Notes under the pieces: model-generated
Databases searched by the model: none
Seen by the model: only the letters and a program-made list of their open reading frames with translations
What the model was told of the DNA's origin: nothing
Made by a program: the position numbers and the translations under genes
Assembly: GCA_045627365.1 (NCBI GenBank)
Contig: JAZQNN010000047.1
Location: forward strand, 1 to 52,111
Length of the DNA: 52,111 nucleotides
Source of the DNA: RGIG5612 sp045627365
GTDB taxonomy: Bacteria > Bacillota > Clostridia > Lachnospirales > Lachnospiraceae
Direction: 5' to 3'
Shown: piece by piece, positions 34,289 to 42,964 of the stretch
Layout: each line of letters starts with the position of its first letter
Numbering within the stretch: the first letter of the stretch is position 1

Positions 34289-34818
34289 TGCTTTATAGAG
34301 TAAGAAATTTCTTCATAATCGCATTAATGATTTTTGTCGCTTTTATCCTGCAGTACTCAGTTATTGCAAGGATTTCTTTTTTAAACTGTGCCCCGGATCT
34401 GATGCTGATACTTACGATCGTTTTCGGCTACTCCCGAGGCAAAAACGCCGGCATACTTGTCGGCTTTTTCGGCGGGATGATGATGGATCTGTTCTTTTGC
34501 CAGGCACTGGGATTCAATGCTTTGATCTTCATAATACTTGGCTTTATATGCGGATTCTATACAAAATTCTTCTACACTAATAACATCGCCGCGCCGATTG
34601 TTATTTTGATCATTGCTTCATTTGCATATTGCTTTGCATATTATATCTTCTGGTATGTGCTGAAGGCGGAGTTCCATGTCTGGTACTGTTTTGTGCATAT
34701 GATCCTGCCGGAAGTCATACTTACGCTTGTTGCGGGATTGATCTTGCTTAAGCCATTGCTTGCGCTTGTCAAGAAGATGTACGCATTTGAAGAACTTGAG
34801 GAACAGGAAATCAGATGA
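34288..34818 (+). CDS. mreD: Rod shape-determining protein MreD
   Basis: This 176-residue membrane protein has about five hydrophobic segments. It shows the MreD pattern of an ANCPDLML-like stretch (LNCAPDLMLILTIVFGY, residues about 30-46) and GFFGGMMMDLFF. It shares one base with the mreC stop and overlaps mrdA by 4 bases, so mreBCD-mrdA is one coupled unit. Confidence 0.92.
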   Translation: MLYRVRNFFIIALMIFVAFILQYSVIARISFLNCAPDLMLILTIVFGYSRGKNAGILVGFFGGMMMDLFFCQALGFNALIFIILGFICGFYTKFFYTNNIAAPIVILIIASFAYCFAYYIFWYVLKAEFHVWYCFVHMILPEVILTLVAGLILLKPLLALVKKMYAFEELEEQEIR

Positions 34819-37676
34819 GACAGAGATTCAAGGACAGACTTGAATACATAGGGGACCTGATCAAATCCTTGATCGGAAAGATTTTTTCAAGCCGCCTGTC
34901 AATAGTAGGCACAGTATTTGTGCTTCTTTTTGTTGTCATCTTCAGCAGGCTTTTCTATCTGCAGATCGTCATGTCTGACTATTATACGGACAACTTTGTG
35001 CAGAAATCGGAAAAGACCATCACGACCAACGGCCCTCGCGGAAACATCTATGACAGCGACGGCAATCTCCTGGCTTACAACGTAATTTCTTATTCCGTAA
35101 CACTTGCGGACGAAGTTCCGAGTTCGGACAAACGTGCCGAGATACTTAACGGACTGATATATAAGGCCATTCAGCTGATCGAGGAAAACGGAGACGAGAT
35201 AATCGACGATTTCAACCTGGAAGTCAACGGTAAGAACCAGTTTGTTTTCAAGGAACAGCCGGTTACCAGAATGATCACTTTCCTGATCAACATATACGGT
35301 CTGAAATCTGCAGAGATCTACGAAAAGGGTTACGACAAAAAAACTGCTGCCGAGCTGATGAGCGATATCTGCGACAAATTCGGCATTGACAGACTCACTT
35401 ACACCAATGAGGAAATAATCAAAATCGCGACGATCAGATACGCACTGTCTCTTAACGCTTATCAGAAGTACGTTTCAACAGTAATTTCCGTCAACGTTAC
35501 TGACAAGACCAAAGCTGCAATCCTTGAATATACTGATGAGCTTCCGGGCATTGACATTACCGAGAATTACAAGAGAGTATATGTTGACCCGATTTATTTC
35601 TCACATATCGTCGGATATACCGGACAGATCTCGGAAAGCGAGCTTGAAGAATACAATCTCGAGAATGCGACCGGTATCGAATATAAAGCCGGAGATATCG
35701 TAGGCAAAGCCGGCGTGGAACAGATCATGGACGCATATCTTCAGGGCGTTCGCGGTACGGAGAAGGTTTTCGTAGATGCAACGGGTAATGTTCTTGAATC
35801 GATCGAAAAGAGCAAATCCGGATCCGGATATGACATCCATCTGACGATCGATCATGATCTTCAGATAGCGGCATACACGATCCTTGAACAGAAGCTTGCA
35901 GCCTGCCTCCTTGAGAAACTTGTTGACTACTATGTGCCAAAACAGGAAAAGAGTAACTACGTTCCGATCCCTGCGATCGACGTTTACTTCCAGCTGCTCA
36001 CTAATGTCTGCGATTTTTCAAAGTTTAACAGAGAAGATGCCTCTGACAGGGAACAGATGGCTTACGGCATTTTCCAGAAAGCCAAAGATGAAATAGTACA
36101 GGGAATCGAAGAAGAATTACTTGACCCGGAGGCACAGCCCGTAAGCTATCTCGGCTATGAATATAACGAGTATATGTTCTTCGTTTACGACATGCTCGGA
36201 ACGGAGGGAATACTTGATAAATCAGCGATCGACAGGAACGATGCCATCTACAAACGCTGGGCAAATGAGCAGATCTCGTTAAGAGAATTTCTTCAGCATG
36301 CGATCGCGGAGAACTGGATCAACATCAGTGCTCTTGATTCCAGCAAGAAGTATTCAAATTCAGATGAGATCTACGATGCCATCGTTGCCAATACGTTGTC
36401 ACTGCTTGCTGACAGCCGTGATTTTGATGAGAAGATATACTATTTTCTTGTTTACAATGTTGAGATCTCGCCTTTTGATATCTGCATGATGCTGTATGAT
36501 CAGGGATGTCTTGAATATGATGATGGATATGCAATGCTTGACAGCAGAAGGTGGTCACCGTTCGATTACATCAAGTATCAGATCGAGCACCTTGTGATCA
36601 CTCCCGCAATGCTCGCGCTTGATCCGTGTTCGGGCTCTTTGTGTATCGTTGATTCGGACACCGGCAAAGTCAAGGCTCTTGTATCTTATCCGTCATACGA
36701 TAACAACAAGCTCTCAGGCAAGATCGATTCAGAGTATTGGTATAAACTCAACATCGATGATTCTTCACCTATGTTCAACAGAGCTACGATGTCACTTACA
36801 GCTCCGGGTTCTACATTCAAGCTGTGCACATCCGTTGCCGTTCTGGCGGAAGATGTATTTACAGTCGACACGGCCATAAATGATGAAGGCCCGTTTACTT
36901 TGGTAACACCTTCGCCTAAGTGCTATATTTATCCTGCAAGCCACGGCGTTGTTAATGTTTCTCATGCGCTTGAGCATTCATGCAACTATTATTATTTCCA
37001 GGCAGGTTACGACCTCGGAATCGATGAAAAGGGTGAATACAGTTCAACGCAGGCTCTGGATATTATTGAGAATTACGCTAAACAGCTTGGCCTTGGTATC
37101 AAGTCAGGAGTAGAGGTGCCTGAGGTTGCGCCGCGAGTTTCAACAACAGACTCTGTACGTACGGCGATCGGGCAGGGCACAAACGGATTTGCGGCAGTAC
37201 ATATGGCTCGCTACGTCAATACGATAGCGAACAGCGGCGTAAACTACCAGCTGAGCCTTGTAGACAGGATCACAGACCGAAACGACAACACAGTCTGGAA
37301 GATAGAGCCTGTAATAACCAATAAGGTTGAACTTGAACAGGAAGAATGGGATGCCATTCATTACGGAATGCGTCTGGTTATCGTCGGAGACGGTACTGCC
37401 AAAGATTTCTTTACATCATTTGAGGGAACTCTTGCGGGCAAGACAGGAACTGCCGAGGAGAATATTTACAGGTCCAACCATACGGCCTTCGTAGGATATT
37501 CGCCATATAACGAACCGGAGATAGCATTCTCATGTATGATAAGAAATTCCGACTCGACATCTTATCCGGGAGCTGTTTTATGTGACGTCCTCAAGTATTA
37601 TTGGGGCGAGATGACTTTAGAGGAAGTATTTAACCAGAAGGTTGAGAATACGATCGCCGGCTGGCACGGAGAGTGA
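34815..37676 (+). CDS. mrdA: Penicillin-binding protein 2 with a large insertion
   Basis: This 953-residue class B PBP is far longer than the usual 600-700. It has an N-terminal membrane helix (residues about 27-50), then a PBP dimerisation region (NGPRGNIYDSDGNLLAYN onward). It is interrupted after LTIDHDLQIAA at about residue 355 by roughly 240 residues of acidic, tyrosine-rich helical sequence. The transpeptidase domain resumes at ALDPCSGSLCIVDSDTGK, about residue 598. Its active site is complete: STFK (Ser666, Lys669), SCN (Ser722) and KTGTAEE (Lys876). Similar long PBP2 proteins are known in Lachnospiraceae. It works with RodA, encoded next. Confidence 0.92.
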   Translation: MRQRFKDRLEYIGDLIKSLIGKIFSSRLSIVGTVFVLLFVVIFSRLFYLQIVMSDYYTDNFVQKSEKTITTNGPRGNIYDSDGNLLAYNVISYSVTLADEVPSSDKRAEILNGLIYKAIQLIEENGDEIIDDFNLEVNGKNQFVFKEQPVTRMITFLINIYGLKSAEIYEKGYDKKTAAELMSDICDKFGIDRLTYTNEEIIKIATIRYALSLNAYQKYVSTVISVNVTDKTKAAILEYTDELPGIDITENYKRVYVDPIYFSHIVGYTGQISESELEEYNLENATGIEYKAGDIVGKAGVEQIMDAYLQGVRGTEKVFVDATGNVLESIEKSKSGSGYDIHLTIDHDLQIAAYTILEQKLAACLLEKLVDYYVPKQEKSNYVPIPAIDVYFQLLTNVCDFSKFNREDASDREQMAYGIFQKAKDEIVQGIEEELLDPEAQPVSYLGYEYNEYMFFVYDMLGTEGILDKSAIDRNDAIYKRWANEQISLREFLQHAIAENWINISALDSSKKYSNSDEIYDAIVANTLSLLADSRDFDEKIYYFLVYNVEISPFDICMMLYDQGCLEYDDGYAMLDSRRWSPFDYIKYQIEHLVITPAMLALDPCSGSLCIVDSDTGKVKALVSYPSYDNNKLSGKIDSEYWYKLNIDDSSPMFNRATMSLTAPGSTFKLCTSVAVLAEDVFTVDTAINDEGPFTLVTPSPKCYIYPASHGVVNVSHALEHSCNYYYFQAGYDLGIDEKGEYSSTQALDIIENYAKQLGLGIKSGVEVPEVAPRVSTTDSVRTAIGQGTNGFAAVHMARYVNTIANSGVNYQLSLVDRITDRNDNTVWKIEPVITNKVELEQEEWDAIHYGMRLVIVGDGTAKDFFTSFEGTLAGKTGTAEENIYRSNHTAFVGYSPYNEPEIAFSCMIRNSDSTSYPGAVLCDVLKYYWGEMTLEEVFNQKVENTIAGWHGE

Positions 37677-37685
37677 AAGGGCAAA

Positions 37686-38855
37686 ATGAATTTAAAGCGT
37701 ATATCAGATACTTTAAAATCATATGACTTCAGATCCTATAATCTTCGTATAGTGATTTATTGTGTTGCGTTGTCCATCATTGGGATCAACGTTATTTCCT
37801 CTGCAACTTCGGACACATCACTTGTTACAAAGCAGATATTCGGACTTATCGGCGGAGTAATCGTTATGATCATTTTATCACTGATAAGATATGACTTCAT
37901 CGCCAGATATTACTGGCTGATATATATAGTCAGCCTGATATTGCTTATTGCTGTACTTACAAGCTTCTTAGGAGACTTAGGTGGCGGCGGAGACTCAGGC
38001 GGCGCGCAAAGGTGGATAGATATCGGTTTTGTGCGTTTTCAGCCATCCGAAATAGCAAAACTGCTGCTGATCGTATTTTTCGCGACATATATGAGCCATA
38101 ATCAGTATTCGGTCAATTCGTTCAAGTTCCTGCTTTTTACCGCAGCGCTTCTCGGACTCCCGGTATTTCTGATCCTCAAAGAGCCGGATTTGTCAACATC
38201 GATAGTCACTATTCTGTCAATTTGTGTTATAATCTTTGCATCAGCTATCAAGACCAAGGTGCTAAAGCGCATAGCTTTATTTGTTGTACCGGTGATGGCT
38301 ATTATGATTACACTGGTATTTGTGCTTCCGCCTGACAAGAACATTCTGGAAGAGTACCAGTATAACAGAATAGTCGGATTCTATGACGAAGATAATGAAG
38401 AAGCTGAGCGTATCAGATACCAGCAGGAGAACTCAGTTCTTGCAATTGCCGGAGGCTCTCTAACGGGTAAAGGTCTTCATAACAATTCGACTACCAGCGT
38501 AAAGAACGCGGACTTCATTTCAGCGCCTGAGACTGACTGTATCTTCACAATAGCAGGCGAAGAGCTTGGCTTTGTAGGGTCAGTTGCGATCATAGTTCTG
38601 CTTGGACTGATCGTTTTTGAGTGCTTCAGAACAGCCAGAAAGGCCAGAGACGCAATTGGGATGGGAATTGCCCTGGGATTCGGTTCTTTGATCGGATTCC
38701 AGTCGTTCATTAATCTCGGCGTTGTAACGATGCTTATTCCGAACACGGGACTCACACTTCCTTTCATGAGTGCGGGACTCACTTCGCTGATCATACTTTT
38801 TGCCGGTGTTGGCATGATCATCAACATTGGCTTGCGAAAGAAGATATCTTTCTAG
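37686..38855 (+). CDS. rodA: Rod shape-determining SEDS glycosyltransferase RodA
   Basis: This 389-residue polytopic membrane protein polymerises glycan strands for cell elongation with the PBP2 encoded just upstream. SEDS features are GGAQRWIDIGFVRFQPSEIAKL (residues about 106-127), a periplasmic loop with APETDCIFTIAGEELGF containing the conserved catalytic Asp, and GLTLPFMSAG near the C-terminus. AAAGGG lies 5 nt before the ATG, and the gene starts 9 bp after mrdA. Confidence 0.95.
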   Translation: MNLKRISDTLKSYDFRSYNLRIVIYCVALSIIGINVISSATSDTSLVTKQIFGLIGGVIVMIILSLIRYDFIARYYWLIYIVSLILLIAVLTSFLGDLGGGGDSGGAQRWIDIGFVRFQPSEIAKLLLIVFFATYMSHNQYSVNSFKFLLFTAALLGLPVFLILKEPDLSTSIVTILSICVIIFASAIKTKVLKRIALFVVPVMAIMITLVFVLPPDKNILEEYQYNRIVGFYDEDNEEAERIRYQQENSVLAIAGGSLTGKGLHNNSTTSVKNADFISAPETDCIFTIAGEELGFVGSVAIIVLLGLIVFECFRTARKARDAIGMGIALGFGSLIGFQSFINLGVVTMLIPNTGLTLPFMSAGLTSLIILFAGVGMIINIGLRKKISF

Positions 38856-38866
38856 GGAGGTTTTTG

Positions 38867-39262
38867 ATGAATATCGGACTTATTGCACATGATTCAAAGA
38901 AAGAACTTATGGTCAACTTCTGTATCGCATATAAGAAGGTCCTGGCAAAGCATGACCTATATGCTACAGAAACTACCGGTCAGCTCGTTGAGACTTCAAC
39001 AGGGCTCAATATTCATAAGTTCCTTTCAGGTCACTTAGGCGGTGCCAGACAGATGTGCGCACTGATCGAATGCAATCAGCTGGATGCTTTGATCTATCTG
39101 AGAGATCCGCTCAAGCCGTCACCGTCAGAGTCCGAATACGTTAACGCTTATATGTTATGCGATGAAAACTGCATACCACTCGCCACTAATCTTGCTACCG
39201 CGGAGATTCTGATCCTTGCGATCGACCGCGGCGATCTTGACTGGCGCAACATTTATAAATGA
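38867..39262 (+). CDS. Methylglyoxal synthase-like protein lacking catalytic residues
   Basis: This 131-residue protein is MgsA-like over its whole length (MNIGLIAHDSKKELM, LYATETTG, LSGHLGG, IYLRDPL, IPLATNLATAEILI). MgsA makes methylglyoxal from dihydroxyacetone phosphate. Compared with E. coli MgsA, the catalytic Asp71 (GGD) is Ala60 (GGA), His98 is Ser87, Asp101 is Glu90 and the phosphate loop TGTTG is TETTG. His19 and Asp91 equivalents remain. It is therefore probably not an active synthase; it may be a regulatory or binding protein. AGGGAGG lies 6 nt before ATG 38867. The mgsA position after rodA is conserved in clostridia. Confidence 0.88.
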   Translation: MNIGLIAHDSKKELMVNFCIAYKKVLAKHDLYATETTGQLVETSTGLNIHKFLSGHLGGARQMCALIECNQLDALIYLRDPLKPSPSESEYVNAYMLCDENCIPLATNLATAEILILAIDRGDLDWRNIYK

Positions 39263-39285
39263 TTACATTTTTTGGAGGTAATAAA

Positions 39286-39705
39286 ATGATCAAACTTGTA
39301 GTAGGTTCAAAGGGTAAGGGTAAGACGAAATATCTTTTAGAGGCTGCGAACGCAGAAGCTAAGAGCTCAGACGGTATCGTTATTTATCTTGACAAGAACA
39401 CATCCCATATGTTTGAACTTGACAGGAACATCCGTCTCATCAATATTATGGAATACCCGGTAGAAAGCTTTGAAGTACTGCTTGGATTCATATGCGGTCT
39501 TGTATCCGGCAACCACGATATTGAGGCTATTTATCTGGACAGCTTCCTGACTCTTGCTACACTTGAGGCTGAAGATGCGGGCGCAGCGCTTGAAAAACTC
39601 ATTATCTTATCAAAGAGGCTTGATGTCGACTTTATCGTAAGTCTTTCAATGGATGTTTCGGAATTGCCGGAGCAGTATAAAGAGTTTGTTATCGTAGCTC
39701 TTTGA
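39286..39705 (+). CDS. Conserved hypothetical P-loop protein
   Basis: This 139-residue soluble protein begins with a Walker A-like motif, VVGSKGKGKTKYLL (residues about 4-17). It continues with alternating strands and helices and a possible Walker B, IEAIYLDSF. I know of similar proteins beside mgsA in clostridia, sometimes mislabelled as PilT-related, but no function. ATG 39286 has GGAGGT upstream; the earlier start at 39259 would overlap the mgsA-like gene and is less likely. It may be a small ATPase or nucleotide-binding partner of the elongation cluster. Confidence 0.8.
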   Translation: MIKLVVGSKGKGKTKYLLEAANAEAKSSDGIVIYLDKNTSHMFELDRNIRLINIMEYPVESFEVLLGFICGLVSGNHDIEAIYLDSFLTLATLEAEDAGAALEKLIILSKRLDVDFIVSLSMDVSELPEQYKEFVIVAL

Positions 39706-39712
39706 TCTTAAG

Positions 39713-41068
39713 ATGGCGGACGATAGACGGCCTGAAAAATCAAATAAAAAAAGCAATAGACGACTGAATGTCGGGATCATCTTTCTGGGAGCGATCCTCG
39801 TATATTTAGTTGTCTATTTCTGTTCGTTCGCATTTAACGCAGAGTTATCTGCTTATGAAGTAGTTGAGGGCGCCTGTGAGGAAAGCTTTGCAGGTACATA
39901 CAATGGCTTCGTACTGAGAAGTGAAACCGTCGTCAAGGCGGCCGATACCGGTTATATCAATTTCTTTGTCGGCGATTCGACTCCTGTTTACGTCGGGCAG
40001 CAGACTTATCTGATCGATGTAAACGGTGAGATCACATCGCGTTTTGAAGAAGCAGCCAGAGACCAGGCAATTTTAAATGCCAATGAGCTTGCCGAGATCA
40101 AAGATTCGATTTTTGATTTTGACACTGAGTTTAAGACGGCCAATTATTACGACGTTTACAACTTCAAGTACAAAGTAGAATCCCAGGTGCTTGATATCAT
40201 TAATAACTCGGTTTTCGGCAATCTGGGCAACTCGATAACGGGCAGCAATTATACGATTTTCACGTCTGATATAACAGGAATTATTGAGCATAATATTGAC
40301 GGATACGAGGACTATTCAGTATCGGATATTGAAGCGTCACTTTTCAGAAAGAATAATTATTCGAAGCAGATCATCAAGTCTAACGACCTTGTCATGAAGG
40401 ACGCGCCGGTTTACAAAGTAATCACGTCTGAGAACTGGTATGTGGTCATTCAGATTGATAATCCTGATGACTTCGAAGGCATTAAGACTCTGGATATCGA
40501 ATTTCTTAAGGACAATGTTACCGCATCGTGTGACGTTGATGTGTTCACATCTGCGGGCAATTCTTACGTATCGCTCGCGCTTGATAAGTATATGATCAGG
40601 TACGCCGGTGACAGATATCTTCAGATACGTATCTGCTCAAATGAGGAAAATGGTCTTAAGATACCGAAGACTTCTGTTGCTGAGCAGGATTTCTACGTTA
40701 TTCCGGTTGAATTCAAGACGCAGGGCGGCAATTCTGAAGAATACGGTTTCGTGAAGCAGATCTCCGATAAATCAGGTGATTCTGTCAAGTTTATAAATGC
40801 GGAAATAGTCAAAGAAGACGATGTATATTGCTATGTTTCCACGGAATATTTCGAGGACGGAGATATCGTCGTGATGCCGGAGTCAGCTGTCAGATTTACG
40901 CTCAATGCCAAAGAACCGCTCCAGGGTGTCTATGTTATCGAAAACAATGCCAATGTATTTACTTTTATCGATATTCTTGGTAATTACGGCAACAGTTATA
41001 TAGTTTCTTCCGGCGGACCGCTTAAAGTGTACGATCAGATCATCGGCGATGTATCCGGAATAAATTGA
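39713..41068 (+). CDS. HlyD-like membrane fusion/adaptor protein
   Basis: This 451-residue protein has a basic N-terminus, one membrane helix (residues about 21-42) and a large external part. The short barrel-sandwich-like segment (EESFAGTYNGFVLRSETVV, then GYINFFVGDSTPVYVGQQTYLID) and a C-terminal beta domain resemble HlyD-type adaptors. No transporter gene is adjacent. In Lachnospiraceae such a gene often precedes yggS and sepF, as here, so a division or envelope role is more likely than export; that is inference. It starts 7 bp after the P-loop gene with no clear ribosome binding site. Confidence 0.75.
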   Translation: MADDRRPEKSNKKSNRRLNVGIIFLGAILVYLVVYFCSFAFNAELSAYEVVEGACEESFAGTYNGFVLRSETVVKAADTGYINFFVGDSTPVYVGQQTYLIDVNGEITSRFEEAARDQAILNANELAEIKDSIFDFDTEFKTANYYDVYNFKYKVESQVLDIINNSVFGNLGNSITGSNYTIFTSDITGIIEHNIDGYEDYSVSDIEASLFRKNNYSKQIIKSNDLVMKDAPVYKVITSENWYVVIQIDNPDDFEGIKTLDIEFLKDNVTASCDVDVFTSAGNSYVSLALDKYMIRYAGDRYLQIRICSNEENGLKIPKTSVAEQDFYVIPVEFKTQGGNSEEYGFVKQISDKSGDSVKFINAEIVKEDDVYCYVSTEYFEDGDIVVMPESAVRFTLNAKEPLQGVYVIENNANVFTFIDILGNYGNSYIVSSGGPLKVYDQIIGDVSGIN

Positions 41069-41085
41069 AAGAAGGCGCAAGTATT

Positions 41086-41784
41086 TTGATTAAAGATAAC
41101 CTTGAAGCCATATCAAAAGAAATAGCTGATTACGAGTCAGAGAGTCCATACGGACAGAAAGTCACCCTGATCGCGGTAAGCAAAACTAAGCCTGTAAGCG
41201 ATATTCTGCTGGCGTATGATGCCGGGATCCGGGATTTTGGCGAAAATAAGGTCCAGGAAATCCTTCAAAAATACGATCAGCTTCCATCAGACATCAGATG
41301 GCATCTGATAGGACATTTGCAGACGAATAAGGTAAAGTATATTGTCGACAAAGTGCATCTGATACATTCGGTCGATTCGCTCAAGCTGGCCGAGACGATC
41401 AATAAGGAAGCTGCCAAAAAGGATATCTGCGCAGACATCTTAGTTCAGGTTAATATCTCCGGCGAGGAATCCAAATTCGGAGCCGATACGTCGGGAGCCC
41501 TGGATATGATAAAGGAAATCGCGCGTCTTGACCATGTCCGAATTAAGGGACTTATGACTATTGCGCCGGCTTGCGAAAATCCTGAGGAAATCCGCTATGT
41601 TTTTAAGGGGCTCAGGAATTTGTCTATTGACATAAAAGCTTTAAACAATGATAATATTTCTATGGATATTTTGTCCATGGGCATGAGCTCGGATTTTGGC
41701 GTTGCCATTGAGGAAGGCGCTACTATGGTGCGCGTCGGGACAGCCATTTTCGGAGCACGTAATTATTCAGAAAATAATATTTGA
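41086..41784 (+). CDS. yggS: YggS-family PLP homeostasis protein
   Basis: This 232-residue protein (from TTG 41086) binds PLP without a known catalytic reaction and keeps PLP and amino acid pools balanced. It shows LIAVSKTKP with the PLP Lys, DFGENKVQE, WHLIGHLQTNKVK, and LSMGMSSDFGVAIEEGATMVRVGTAIFG. No ATG is available: AAGAAGG lies 10 nt before TTG 41086, while an alternative TTG at 41065 overlaps the previous stop. It commonly precedes sepF. Confidence 0.93.
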   Translation: MIKDNLEAISKEIADYESESPYGQKVTLIAVSKTKPVSDILLAYDAGIRDFGENKVQEILQKYDQLPSDIRWHLIGHLQTNKVKYIVDKVHLIHSVDSLKLAETINKEAAKKDICADILVQVNISGEESKFGADTSGALDMIKEIARLDHVRIKGLMTIAPACENPEEIRYVFKGLRNLSIDIKALNNDNISMDILSMGMSSDFGVAIEEGATMVRVGTAIFGARNYSENNI

Positions 41785-41798
41785 CAAAGGGGTACCAG

Positions 41799-42308
41799 AT
41801 GGGAAAATTCAGCGAGAAATTCTTAAATGCATTCAGTATAAAGGATGACGAGGACGATTACGAAGACGAAGAATACGACGATTATGCGGATGATTATGAT
41901 GAATATGAAGCTGATGAGGACAAAGGAAGCTTTTTCAACAAGAAGAAGACCTTCTCTGAGTCTCCGATAAGGACCTTCAATAAAGGAAGACAGTCTAAAT
42001 CCAATCAGCAGGAAGTATGTGTATTCAAGCCTTCATCAATTGACGATGCCAAGGAGATCACTGAGACACTTCTTAACGGCAAGGCAGTTGTTGTTAACTT
42101 TGAAGGGCTTCATGTTGAGATCGCTCAGAGGATCATCGACTTTATGTCAGGCTCAACATACGCGCTGGACGGCAACCTTCAGAAGATTTCCAATTATATC
42201 TTCATCGCAACGCCAAATTCAGTAGATATTTCCGGAGACCTTCTTTTCTCTGATGAAACCAGTAATAATTCGTATGATATTGCAGGTTTTAAGTCTCCGC
42301 TTCTGTAA
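41799..42308 (+). CDS. sepF: Cell division protein SepF
   Basis: This 169-residue protein has an N-terminal membrane-binding helix (MGKFSEKFLNAFSI) and a very acidic Asp/Glu/Tyr linker (residues about 17-45). The C-terminal SepF domain shows VCVFKPSSIDDAKEITETLLNGKAVVVN, RIIDFMSGSTYALDG and IFIATPNSVDISG. SepF tethers FtsZ to the membrane. AAAGGGG lies before ATG 41799. The ylmH and divIVA genes that often follow are absent; lspA comes next after a hairpin. Confidence 0.95.
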   Translation: MGKFSEKFLNAFSIKDDEDDYEDEEYDDYADDYDEYEADEDKGSFFNKKKTFSESPIRTFNKGRQSKSNQQEVCVFKPSSIDDAKEITETLLNGKAVVVNFEGLHVEIAQRIIDFMSGSTYALDGNLQKISNYIFIATPNSVDISGDLLFSDETSNNSYDIAGFKSPLL

Positions 42309-42324
42309 TAGTTGATCAACGATT

Positions 42325-42357
42325 TTAAGCTGCCTGCGGCAACGTAAGGCAGCTTAA
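42325..42357 (+). terminator. Hairpin between sepF and lspA
   Basis: TTAAGCTGCCT (42325-42335) pairs perfectly with AGGCAGCTTAA (42347-42357) around an 11-nt loop. Only ATTTGT follows, so the T tract is poor. It may be a partial terminator or attenuator before lspA. Confidence 0.6.
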
Positions 42358-42376
42358 TTTGTATATGGGTGTTTTT

Positions 42377-42964
42377 ATGACTAGAGAAAGAAAGTTAGTT
42401 AACGCAAATTCAATAACTCAGGTAATCATGTTTTTCTTCCTGATCGCTTTTGATCAGTTTACGAAAGCATGGGTGGTCGCAACGCTTAAAGACAAGCCGG
42501 CAGTGCCTTTTATTAAGGATATTATCGAGTTTCAGTATCTTGAGAACCGCGGAGCCGCGTTCGGAACCCTTCAGGGCAAACAGACCTTCTTCTATATAAT
42601 CACTTTAGTCGTTGTTGCTCTGGTGATAGTTGCCTGGGCGGTCATCATCGGCAAGATGAAGAAATATCTGAAAAAGGCTGAGGCAGATCCTTCGATATTC
42701 AAGAAGAAGACTTTCAACGAGTATACTTTTATCAATTACTTCCTGACTGTGCTTGCAGCAGGCGCGATCGGTAATTTCATTGACCGTATAGTTAACCAAT
42801 ATGTTGTTGATTTTATTTATTTTAAGATAATCAACTTCCCGCTGTTCAACTTCGCGGATTGCTGCGTGACGATTTCGGCATTTGCATTCATCATTTTCTT
42901 CCTTTTCAGCTTCAAGGAAGACGAAAACCTGTCAGTTTTCGGTACGGGCAAGAAAAAGAAATGA
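42377..42964 (+). CDS. lspA: Lipoprotein signal peptidase LspA
   Basis: This 195-residue membrane peptidase cleaves prolipoproteins after lipidation, such as the ApbE encoded at 4082. Four membrane segments and the two catalytic Asp motifs are present: GNFIDRI near residue 137 and FNFADCCVT near residue 163. ENRGAAFG is also typical. A cytosolic loop of about 30 residues (KKAEADPSIFKKK) is longer than usual. ATG 42377 has GGGTG just upstream; an ATG at 42365 is the alternative. It overlaps rluD by 4 bases. Confidence 0.94.
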   Translation: MTRERKLVNANSITQVIMFFFLIAFDQFTKAWVVATLKDKPAVPFIKDIIEFQYLENRGAAFGTLQGKQTFFYIITLVVVALVIVAWAVIIGKMKKYLKKAEADPSIFKKKTFNEYTFINYFLTVLAAGAIGNFIDRIVNQYVVDFIYFKIINFPLFNFADCCVTISAFAFIIFFLFSFKEDENLSVFGTGKKKK

